From contig NZ_QPIB01000012.1 in the NCBI RefSeq assembly GCF_003671765.1, positions 519,366 to 583,365 on the forward strand: DNA of 64,000 nucleotides. The letters run 5' to 3'. Position numbers and translations under genes: made by a program. The notes under the pieces were generated by a model. That model was not told the DNA's origin. It saw only the letters and a program-made list of their open reading frames with translations, and made no database searches. Source of the stretch: Xenophilus sp. E41 (GTDB lineage: Bacteria > Pseudomonadota > Gammaproteobacteria > Burkholderiales > Burkholderiaceae_C). Every line of letters begins with the position of its first letter. Position 1 is the stretch's first letter. Of this stretch, positions 26,159 to 33,613 are shown piece by piece.

Positions 26159-28156
26159 TCAGGGGATGTTGGCGGACACGACCCGGAAGGGTCCGCCGGG
26201 CAGGGCGAATTCGCCGCCGTACTCGAAGGGGTCTCCGTTGCTTCTTCCCATGCCGCAGCCGCTGGGAGCGGCGCAGGCGCTGCCGCCGTAGTTGTGCATG
26301 ATCACCGGCCCGTAGCGGTAGTTGCGCAGCGCGCGGCCGCCGTAGTCGGCCACCGAGACCACGTACGACTCGCTTCCGTGGTTGTCCGTGTCCTCCGCCG
26401 CGATCGGGTCGACCATGCGCGTGTCCTGCAGGGTGCGCACCACCTGCCCGCTGTTGCCGTTGGCGGCAAAGCGCACCCATTGCAGTCGCCGGTCGCCGCG
26501 CGAGGTGACGATCACCTCGCGGGTGATGTCCGGATAGACGGCGTTGCCGGCCTTCTCCTTGACCAGCGCGATGCCCGTCGGATTGCGGCCCACGGCCACG
26601 GCGCCGACCTCCACGATGCTCGCGGCCGATCCGCTGCCGGCGGTGGGGTAGTCGCCCAGGTTGAAGATGTGCAGCCGTCCGTCCTGCGTGGCCACCCAGG
26701 CGCGCCGGTGGGTGCCCCAGGCATAGGTCTTCACGGCCGTGGGCGGGGCGCCCATCGCCACCGTCTTGATGACGGTGGGGGTCTGCCCGGGCGCGGCGGC
26801 GAAGGTGCGCGGCCATTGCGCGTCGGCGGGGCCGACCGAGGTCGTCACCCCGTAGTCCGCCTCGGTGCCGAAGTACATGCGCTGGTAGTAGGCGAACAAG
26901 GGCCGCAGATCCAGGAAGGCCACCTTCTGCTCGGACTTGGAGGCCACCACCGCGAGGCCGGCCTTGGCGTAGCTGTTGAAGTTGCGGCCGCCGGACCGGA
27001 AGCTCGCGCGATGGGCCGCGTTGCTCAGCAACAGGTCGTACGTCGACTCCCGGCCGGGAACGCCGGCCGGCAGGTAGGCTTCCCGGCTCAGGCCCGTGGT
27101 GACCGAGATGTCCGTCGGCGCCTTCATGTCCGCCGGCAGCGGGACGTAGCCCAGCACCTTCATGTACGCGGTGTTGCCGAGGTTGGGCAGGCCGGGGTAG
27201 AGCCCCTGCCACTCGCCCCACCATGAGCTGGGCGAAGCCGGCTTGGCCGGCGTGCAACCTTCGCACAGGCCGGCCAGTGCCACCACGGCGACTTCGCCGC
27301 GCAGGTTGACCGTGTCCCACACGGTGATCAGGGCGAACTCGTTGCTGTTGGTCACCGCCACCGCCGTGGGCACCTTGCCCGGCGCCAGCCGGGCACTGGC
27401 CTTGTTGGTCGAGGTGTTGGACTGCGCGAAGCCGATGAAGCCGTTGTCGAACACCATCAGGCCGTTCATGCACCAGCCGGGCCGGCCTTCGCACCGCGCC
27501 ACGCCGACCGGGTTGCCGATCGGCGCACCGGCACGGCGGTACGCGAGGGCGTTGATCTCGTCCAGGCCACCGCCGTAGTAGACCCACATCAGCTCCGGTC
27601 GCTGCGAGAACACCTCGTTGCTGGTCGAGCTGATCCCCAGGCCGGCCATGCCCAGGCGCTGCGATGGCGACTCCGGGATGTAGGCGACGTGGCCGACGTT
27701 GGAGGCGAAGTCCCCGACCTCGTTGCTCCACGTGCCGACCTGCCATGTGCCGCAGAAGGCCGGATCGCAACCGCGCTTGCCGCCCTGGCGATCGGACACG
27801 AAGGCATGGTCGGCGCGCTTCGACCAGGTCGGCAGGCCGTCGTTGCCGGTGGTGCCGTAGGCCGAGGGCGCGGGACCGTAGCGGTAGTCGATGCCGGCGG
27901 CCTGGCCCATCGCGGCCGCCATGGCACGGTAGGCGGCGGCGTCGTCGACGCTGAAGGCACGCTGTGCGCCCCCGCTGCCGACCGGCGTTGTCCTCTCGGT
28001 GTTTCGCGCCGCGGGGGCCTGAGCCACCGTCGTCGATCCCGTCCCGGCCGCGTGCGCCGCGGCCATGCTCGGCGGCGTGCCGACCGCGACGCCGCCGCAG
28101 GCGGCCAGCGCGATCCCCGCCACCACCAGCGTCTTGCCCATGCCCATTGCTTGCAT
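26159..28156 (-). CDS. putative surface lipoprotein, propeller-like, paralogue 2
   Basis: About 665 residues from the ATG at 28156 (MQAMGMGKTLVVAGIALAAC); ATGs 3 and 5 codons later are also possible. A lipobox LAAC precedes a short Ala/Thr-rich linker, without the poly-glycine run of paralogue 1. From about residue 75 on it aligns without large gaps to paralogue 1, keeping the four cysteine pairs (CDPAFC, CEGRPGWC, CEGC, CAAPSGC) and long stretches of identical DNA. No known domain is recognised. Both copies end in SANIP just before their stops. Confidence 0.85.
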   Translation of the reverse strand: MQAMGMGKTLVVAGIALAACGGVAVGTPPSMAAAHAAGTGSTTVAQAPAARNTERTTPVGSGGAQRAFSVDDAAAYRAMAAAMGQAAGIDYRYGPAPSAYGTTGNDGLPTWSKRADHAFVSDRQGGKRGCDPAFCGTWQVGTWSNEVGDFASNVGHVAYIPESPSQRLGMAGLGISSTSNEVFSQRPELMWVYYGGGLDEINALAYRRAGAPIGNPVGVARCEGRPGWCMNGLMVFDNGFIGFAQSNTSTNKASARLAPGKVPTAVAVTNSNEFALITVWDTVNLRGEVAVVALAGLCEGCTPAKPASPSSWWGEWQGLYPGLPNLGNTAYMKVLGYVPLPADMKAPTDISVTTGLSREAYLPAGVPGRESTYDLLLSNAAHRASFRSGGRNFNSYAKAGLAVVASKSEQKVAFLDLRPLFAYYQRMYFGTEADYGVTTSVGPADAQWPRTFAAAPGQTPTVIKTVAMGAPPTAVKTYAWGTHRRAWVATQDGRLHIFNLGDYPTAGSGSAASIVEVGAVAVGRNPTGIALVKEKAGNAVYPDITREVIVTSRGDRRLQWVRFAANGNSGQVVRTLQDTRMVDPIAAEDTDNHGSESYVVSVADYGGRALRNYRYGPVIMHNYGGSACAAPSGCGMGRSNGDPFEYGGEFALPGGPFRVVSANIP

Positions 28157-28259
28157 GGCGAAAGTGTCCCGTCGATGGAACCGACCGTCCAGCAAAGCCC
28201 CGCCGAACCCACGGCCGCCCGACAGGCGTCGCCCTGCCGCACAGCGCAAGCGCCTGCGA

Positions 28260-29507
28260 TCAGTGGCGCGACAGGAATCGGTGCGCCGAATACGGCGCCG
28301 GATCGACCACCGGCGTCTCGCCGTCGATCAGCTCCGCCAGCAGCCGGCCGCTCACGGGGCCCAGCGTGAAGCCCTGGTGCGCGTGCCCGAAGTTGAACCA
28401 CAGGCCGCGGTGGCGCGGCGCCGCGCCGATGACGGGCTTCATGTCGGCCGTGCAGGGCCGCGCGCCCAGCCAGGGCTGGACTTCCACGGCTTCGGGCAGC
28501 TCGAGCAGCTCGCGGGCATGGGCTTCGGCACGTCCCAGCTGCCAGGGCGTGGGCGGTGCATCCTGTTTCGCGAATTCGGCGCCGGTGGTGATGCGCACGC
28601 CGCGCTGCATGGGCGCGATCACCAGGCCGCGGCCGACGTCGTACAGCGGCAGGCGCGGTGCCGCGCCGCCACGGTAGTGCCGGTGGTAGCCGCGCTTGAC
28701 GAACAGCGGCAGCCGATAACCCAGCGGACGCAGCAGCGCATCGGCCCAGGGGCCCAGGGCCACCACCGCGTGTTCGGCTTCGAGCGGACCGTCCTCCGTC
28801 TGCAGGGCCCAGCCGGTCGCGGTCTGGCGCAGCGTCGATGCGTCGCCTTCGGCCAGCGTGCCGCCCAGGCGCTGGAAGTGCGCGGCATAGCGCGCGACCA
28901 GCTCGCCCGGATCGCTCACGCTCCACGGGTCGCGCCAGTGGATCGCGCCGGCCAGGCGGGTGCGCAGCGCAGGCTCCGCGGCGGCAAGGGCCGCGCCATC
29001 CAGCAGGTCGGTGCGCAGGCCATGGCGGCTCGAGAGCGCCTGCGCGGCGGCAGCGGCCAGGTCCATCGACGCGGCGTCACGGAAGATGTGCAGGTAGCCC
29101 TCGCGGCGCACCAGGTCGTCGGCGCCGGCCGCGGCGATGAGCGGCGCGTGCTCGTCGGTCGCGTGCGCGATCAGGCGCGCATAGGCCTCGGCGATGGCCG
29201 GGTAGCGGCCCGTGCCGGAGTTGTGCCAGTAGCGTGCCAGCCCGGCGGCCACCTGCGGCAGGGCGCCCAGGTGGTAGTTGACGTCGGCGCCGCGCTTGAG
29301 CGCCACGCCCGCCAGCTTGGCGATGCTGCGCGGAAAGGCGTAGGGCGCGACCGCCTCGCGCTGGATGATGCCGGCGTTGCCGTACGAGGTCTCGCGCCCG
29401 GGCGCGCGCCGGTCGACCAGCACCACCGCGTGGCCGCGCATGGCCAGGTGCACGGCGGTGCAGGTGCCGACCATGCCGGCGCCCAGCACGAGCACGCTGC
29501 GGCTCAT
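28260..29507 (-). CDS. D-amino-acid dehydrogenase-like FAD oxidoreductase
   Basis: A 415-residue DAO-family flavoprotein. The N-terminal dinucleotide motif VLVLGAGMVGTCTAVHL, then RRAPGRETSYGNAGII, and the C-terminal GHAHQGFTLGPVSGRLLAEL are typical of DadA-type membrane-associated D-amino-acid dehydrogenases, which oxidise D-amino acids to imino and then 2-oxo acids. The ATG at 29507 overlaps the ridA stop by 4 bp. Pairing with RidA, which removes the imine product, supports amino-acid or amine oxidation. The exact substrate could instead be a secondary amine. Confidence 0.9.
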   Translation of the reverse strand: MSRSVLVLGAGMVGTCTAVHLAMRGHAVVLVDRRAPGRETSYGNAGIIQREAVAPYAFPRSIAKLAGVALKRGADVNYHLGALPQVAAGLARYWHNSGTGRYPAIAEAYARLIAHATDEHAPLIAAAGADDLVRREGYLHIFRDAASMDLAAAAAQALSSRHGLRTDLLDGAALAAAEPALRTRLAGAIHWRDPWSVSDPGELVARYAAHFQRLGGTLAEGDASTLRQTATGWALQTEDGPLEAEHAVVALGPWADALLRPLGYRLPLFVKRGYHRHYRGGAAPRLPLYDVGRGLVIAPMQRGVRITTGAEFAKQDAPPTPWQLGRAEAHARELLELPEAVEVQPWLGARPCTADMKPVIGAAPRHRGLWFNFGHAHQGFTLGPVSGRLLAELIDGETPVVDPAPYSAHRFLSRH

Positions 29508-29857
29508 CGCGAGCGGCTCGCGACCACCGTCAGTTCGAGCAGCGCGCCGGGCAGCATGAGGTCGGCGCGGACCGTGGTGCGCACCGGCCGGGGCTCGGCG
29601 AAATGCTCGGCATAGACGCGGTTGAAACCGGCGAAGTCGGCCGCGTTCACGAGGTACGCGGTCACCGAGACCACGTCGTTCAACCCGAGCCCCTCGCTTT
29701 GCAGGGTGGCTGCGATGCGCTCGAGGGTCAGGGCGGTCTGCGCCTCGATGCCCTCGGGCATGGCACCGTCGGGCACGAGCGGCAGCTCGCCCGAAAGAAA
29801 CACGAGTTCGCCCACGCGGCGGGTCTTGGAAAAGGGAAGTGCGGGCGCTTGCGGCAT
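29504..29857 (-). CDS. RidA family reactive intermediate deaminase
   Basis: A 117-residue YjgF/YER057c/UK114-fold protein. RidA proteins hydrolyse enamine/imine intermediates released by amino-acid oxidising enzymes. Typical blocks are LVFLSGELPLVPDG near the N-terminus and the C-terminal RPVRTTVRADLMLPGALLEL with the conserved arginine. It overlaps the dehydrogenase start (ATGA), so the two are translationally coupled. The 109-bp upstream gap contains a copy of the CGTTGC-N7-GCAACG site shared with the neighbouring LysR gene. Confidence 0.92.
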   Translation of the reverse strand: MPQAPALPFSKTRRVGELVFLSGELPLVPDGAMPEGIEAQTALTLERIAATLQSEGLGLNDVVSVTAYLVNAADFAGFNRVYAEHFAEPRPVRTTVRADLMLPGALLELTVVASRSR

Positions 29858-29937
29858 GGCGACGGATAAGCAGAGAGGACGATGGCCGGATTATTCGGCA
29901 GGCTCCGACGCGCAGCGATCGCTGCCGCCGAATGTTG

Positions 29938-29956
29938 CGTTGCGCATCAGGCAACG
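29938..29956. promoter_or_regulatory. candidate LysR operator upstream of ridA-dadA
   Basis: CGTTGC-gcatcag-GCAACG is a perfect 6-bp dyad with a 7-bp centre and includes the T-N11-A pattern of LysR sites. It lies 81 bp upstream of the ridA start. The identical dyad with the same spacing occurs at 30941-30959. Confidence 0.65.
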
Positions 29957-29966
29957 CATCGGCTTG

Positions 29967-30923
29967 TCATCCCTCGCGCGCCAGCGTCTCGCGCAGGTGA
30001 TCGATGAAGGCACGCGCCGCATCGGGCAGGTGCCGGCCGGCCATGGTCTGGACCTCGAAGTGGCGCTCGTTCATCTCGCGGTCTCGCAGCGGGATCGCGA
30101 CGATGCTGCCGTTGTGCAGCTGCTGGCGCAGTGCCAGTTCGCCGCAGAAGGTCACGGCGCGGGTGCAGGCCGCGTACTGGATGAGCGGGTAGAGGTGGTC
30201 GCTGGTGATGACCGGCTCCATCGGCAGGCCCTGCCGGCTGCAGCTGATGTCGAGCAGCTGGCGCAGCGTGGACGTGGCCGCCGGCAGCGCCAGCGGATGC
30301 GCCACCACCTGCGCGAGCGAGACCTGGCGCCGCGCGGCGAGCGGGTGGTCCGGCGCGACGATGGCCAGCACGGGCGCCGGGTGGCGCAGTTCGACGTTCA
30401 GCCCGCGTTCGGAGCTCAGGCTCACGGTCACGCCGATGTCGGCGATGCCTTCGCGCACGCGCCGGGCCACCTCGCGCTGCACGCACATGTCGAGCGTGAA
30501 GTGGATGCCCGGACAGCGGGCCTGGAACTGCGCCACCAGCGCGGGCAGGAACTCGTAGGCGAAGCCTTCGGTGGCCGCCACGCGCACCTCGCCCTGGCGC
30601 AGGCCGCGCAGGGCGAGGATGTCGTCGGCCACGCGCTCGATGTCGAGCCACGCGCGCCGCGCATGCGCGGCCAGCAGCTCCCCGGCCGAGTTGAGGGCCA
30701 TGCCGCGCGCACGGCGCTCGAAGAGCAGGGTGTCGAGCTCGCGTTCGAGCCGCCCGATCTGGCGACTGACGGCCGAGGGCGCAACCTCCAGCCGCGCCGC
30801 GGCCTCGGTGACCGACCCGGCGCGCGCCACCTCGAGGAAGTAGCGCAAGGCGACCTCCTGCAGCACGCCCTGGTTGAAGGATCGGCGGGCGCTCGTGCGC
30901 GAACGGGAACGGGCGGCGGGCAT
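29967..30923 (-). CDS. LysR-family transcriptional regulator
   Basis: A 318-residue regulator. An Arg/Ser-rich stretch (1-20) precedes the winged helix (about 22-80: LRYFLEVARAGSVTEAAARL, then VAPSAVSRQIGRLERELD) and an effector domain (GEVRVAATEGFAYEFLPALV). It sits between ridA-dadA, on the same strand downstream, and a divergent Bug-amidase operon. Matching dyads on both sides of its gene suggest that it controls both operons and its own expression. The effector is probably an amino acid or amide-derived compound (inference). Confidence 0.92.
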   Translation of the reverse strand: MPAARSRSRTSARRSFNQGVLQEVALRYFLEVARAGSVTEAAARLEVAPSAVSRQIGRLERELDTLLFERRARGMALNSAGELLAAHARRAWLDIERVADDILALRGLRQGEVRVAATEGFAYEFLPALVAQFQARCPGIHFTLDMCVQREVARRVREGIADIGVTVSLSSERGLNVELRHPAPVLAIVAPDHPLAARRQVSLAQVVAHPLALPAATSTLRQLLDISCSRQGLPMEPVITSDHLYPLIQYAACTRAVTFCGELALRQQLHNGSIVAIPLRDREMNERHFEVQTMAGRHLPDAARAFIDHLRETLAREG

Positions 30924-30940
30924 GGCTGACGTGGGCTTTG

Positions 30941-30959
30941 CGTTGCCGTTCGGGCAACG
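30941..30959. promoter_or_regulatory. candidate LysR operator in the lysR/Bug divergent region
   Basis: CGTTGC-cgttcgg-GCAACG is the same 19-bp dyad as at 29938-29956. It lies 17 bp from the lysR start codon and 82 bp from the divergent Bug start, a typical place for autoregulation plus activation. Confidence 0.7.
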
Positions 30960-31040
30960 AAACTTTATGAAGCTTGTGCTTGCTGCACGGCAGGCGCGTT
31001 TCTAGCATGGACCGATGTCGTCGTCGAAAGGTGCCTTGCC

Positions 31041-32066
31041 ATGAAGCTCACGCCCCACGTTCCCACCGCCACCCCGGGAGCGCGCCGCCGCGCCTTCGCA
31101 CTGGCGGCGGCCGGTCTGTTCGCCACCGCCGGCCTCGCTCTGCCAGGCGTGGCAACCGCGCAAACCGCGTGGCCTGCCAAGCCGATCACGCTGGTCATCC
31201 CCTTCCCGCCGGGCGGGAGTGCCGACGTCATCGGCCGCCTGGTCGGCCAGCGGATGTCGGACGAACTGGGCCAGCCGGTCATCATCGACAACCGGCCCGG
31301 CGCCGGTACCGCCATCGCGGCCGGCCTGGTCGCCAAGGCGCCGGCGGACGGCTACACGCTGTTCCTCGGCTCGGGTTCGACCTTCACCGCCAACCCGGCG
31401 ATCCGCAGCAACCTGCCCTACGACACGCTCAAGAGCTTCGACCCGATCGCGATCGTCGCGCGCATTCCGCTGATCGTGCTGGCCAACAAGGATGTGCCGG
31501 TCAACAACGTCAAGGAATTCGTCGCAGCGATCAAGGCCACGCCCGACAAGTATTCGTATGCCTCCTTCGGCGCCGGCACCACCTCGCACTTCACCGGCGA
31601 GATCGTGCTGCACGCCGTGGGCGCCAAGCTGATGCACGTGCCCTACAAGGGCAGCGCACCGGCGATGACCGACCTGATCGGCGGCCAGGTGCCCTTCTCG
31701 GTCGACACCGTCACCGCGGCCATCCCGCAGCTCAAGGCCGGCAAGGTGAAGGCCATCGCCGTGACCACCGCCAAGCGGTCCTCGCAGCTGCCCGACGTGC
31801 CGACCTTCGCCGAGGCCGGCTACAAGGACATCGACGCCGACACCTGGATCATGCTGGTCGCGCCCAAGGGCACGCCGGCACCGGTTCGCGAACGGCTGGA
31901 GAAGGCGCTGGCGAAGATCATCGCCACGCCCGCGGCCAAGTCCGCGCTGCAGGCGCAGGGCGCCGAGCCCGCCTTTGCCGGCGCTGCGGCCTCGCTGGCG
32001 CAGATCGAGCGCGAGCTGCCGCTGATGCGCGCCGTGGCGCAGCGCGCCGACATCCGGGCGGACTGA
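31041..32066 (+). CDS. Bug-family tripartite tricarboxylate transporter substrate-binding protein
   Basis: A 341-residue periplasmic binding protein. The signal peptide is long with a twin-Arg-like ARRRAF near residue 15, and cleavage is likely after GVATAQ. The mature start AWPAKPITLVIPFPPGGSAD is typical of Bug proteins, followed by VIIDNRPGAGT and MHVPYKGSAPAMTDL. It is divergent from the LysR regulator and followed 2 bp later by an amidase, so it probably captures an amide or carboxylate that the amidase processes. Confidence 0.93.
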   Translation: MKLTPHVPTATPGARRRAFALAAAGLFATAGLALPGVATAQTAWPAKPITLVIPFPPGGSADVIGRLVGQRMSDELGQPVIIDNRPGAGTAIAAGLVAKAPADGYTLFLGSGSTFTANPAIRSNLPYDTLKSFDPIAIVARIPLIVLANKDVPVNNVKEFVAAIKATPDKYSYASFGAGTTSHFTGEIVLHAVGAKLMHVPYKGSAPAMTDLIGGQVPFSVDTVTAAIPQLKAGKVKAIAVTTAKRSSQLPDVPTFAEAGYKDIDADTWIMLVAPKGTPAPVRERLEKALAKIIATPAAKSALQAQGAEPAFAGAAASLAQIERELPLMRAVAQRADIRAD

Positions 32067-32068
32067 CG

Positions 32069-33601
32069 GTGTCGGAACTCGTCGAAAGCTCCGCCGTCGA
32101 GCTGCGCCGCCTGATCGGTGCGCGCCAGCTCTCGCCCGTCGAACTGCTTGAGGCCTGCATCGCGCGCATCGAGCGGCTCAACCCCTTCGTCAACGCCATC
32201 ACCGCCACCTGCTACGAGCGGGCGCGCGCCGAAGCCCGGGCCGCCGAACAGGCCGTGATGCGCGGCGAGCCGCTGGGCCTGCTGCACGGCCTGCCGCTGG
32301 GCGTGAAGGACCTGGAACCCACGGCCGGGCTGCTGTCCACCATGGGCACGCCCAGCCTGCGCAACCATGTGCCGGCACGGGACATCGAGCTGGTGCGCCG
32401 CCTGCGTGCGGCCGGCGCCATCGTGGTCGGCAAGACCAATGTCCCGGAGATGGGCGCCGGCGCCAACAGCCGCAACCCGGTGTGGGGCGCGACCGGCAAT
32501 CCCTTCGACCCGAAGCTCAACGCCGGCGGATCTTCCGGCGGCTCGGCCGCGGCGCTGGCGCTGGACCTGCTGCCGCTGGCCACCGGCTCGGACACGGGCG
32601 GATCGCTGCGCATCCCGGCCGCCAAGTGCGGCGTGGTGGGTTTCCGGCCTTCGCCGGGCGTGGTGCCGAGCGTGCGCAAGCCGCTGGGCTGGTCGCCGAT
32701 CTCGGTCGTCGGGCCGATGGGCCGCGACGTGGCCGATGCCTGCCTGCAGCTGGCCGCCAGCGCGGGCCCGCACCCGGGCGATCCGTTGAGCCATCCGCTC
32801 GATGCGACGGCCTTCCTGCGCCCTGCAGACGTGGACCTCTCGCGCCTGCGCGTGGCGTGGACCGAGGACTTCGGCCTGTGCGACGTCGACCCGGCCATCC
32901 GCCGGACGATGCGCGAGCGCATGGCCGCGATGTCCGGCCTGTTCGCGGCCTGCGACGAGGTGCGCATCGACCTCGGTGCGCCGCAGGACGTGCACCGCTG
33001 CTTCGACGTACTGCGCGCCGAGGCCTTCGTGGCCGGCATGCGCGAGGCCTACGAACGCGACCCGGAAAGCCTGGGCCCCAACCCGCGCGCCAACTACGAG
33101 ATGGGCGTGAAGATGAGCCTGCTGGACAGCGCCTGGGCGCAGACCGAGCAGACGCGCATCCTTGGTCGCTTCCAGAAGGTGTTCGAGGGCTACGACCTCG
33201 TGCTCTCGCCCACCACGCCGGTGTCGCCCTTCCCATGGACGCAGCCCTTCGCGGCCGAGATCGACGGCCGGCCGCAGGCCAACTACTACCGCTGGCTGGC
33301 GCTGACCTACGTGGTCACGCTGACCACGCACCCGTCGATCACGCTGCCCTGCGGTGTCGATCCGCAGGGCATGCCCTTCGGCCTGCAGGTGACGGGGCGC
33401 TTCCGCGGCGACCTGGCGCTGCTGGGCGCGGCGCAGGCGATGGAGTCGGCCTTCGCCGCCGACGCCACGCTGCGACGGCCGCGGCCGGACATCGCGCGGC
33501 TGAAGCCGTCGGTGCCGGCGCTCGATTCGATCGTCACGGCGCCGCCGGACGACCGGCATGCGCATCGGCCGACCGAAGCGAGCGGCGCGTCGGTCGTCTG
33601 A
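32069..33601 (+). CDS. amidase-signature family amidase
   Basis: A 510-residue amidase. The Ser-cisSer-Lys triad is Lys80 (LGVKDLEPT), cis-Ser155 (GGSSGGSAA) and Ser179 (GSDTGGSLRIP). The start is a GTG at 32069 (VSELVESSAV), 2 bp after the Bug stop, which fits the family N-terminus; the frame is open upstream only as an overlap with the Bug gene. It is about 60 residues longer than the amidase at 1685-3028 and only distantly related. The operon with a Bug binding protein suggests an imported amide substrate. Confidence 0.93.
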   Translation: MSELVESSAVELRRLIGARQLSPVELLEACIARIERLNPFVNAITATCYERARAEARAAEQAVMRGEPLGLLHGLPLGVKDLEPTAGLLSTMGTPSLRNHVPARDIELVRRLRAAGAIVVGKTNVPEMGAGANSRNPVWGATGNPFDPKLNAGGSSGGSAAALALDLLPLATGSDTGGSLRIPAAKCGVVGFRPSPGVVPSVRKPLGWSPISVVGPMGRDVADACLQLAASAGPHPGDPLSHPLDATAFLRPADVDLSRLRVAWTEDFGLCDVDPAIRRTMRERMAAMSGLFAACDEVRIDLGAPQDVHRCFDVLRAEAFVAGMREAYERDPESLGPNPRANYEMGVKMSLLDSAWAQTEQTRILGRFQKVFEGYDLVLSPTTPVSPFPWTQPFAAEIDGRPQANYYRWLALTYVVTLTTHPSITLPCGVDPQGMPFGLQVTGRFRGDLALLGAAQAMESAFAADATLRRPRPDIARLKPSVPALDSIVTAPPDDRHAHRPTEASGASVV

Positions 33602-33613
33602 GTCGAAGGCGCG

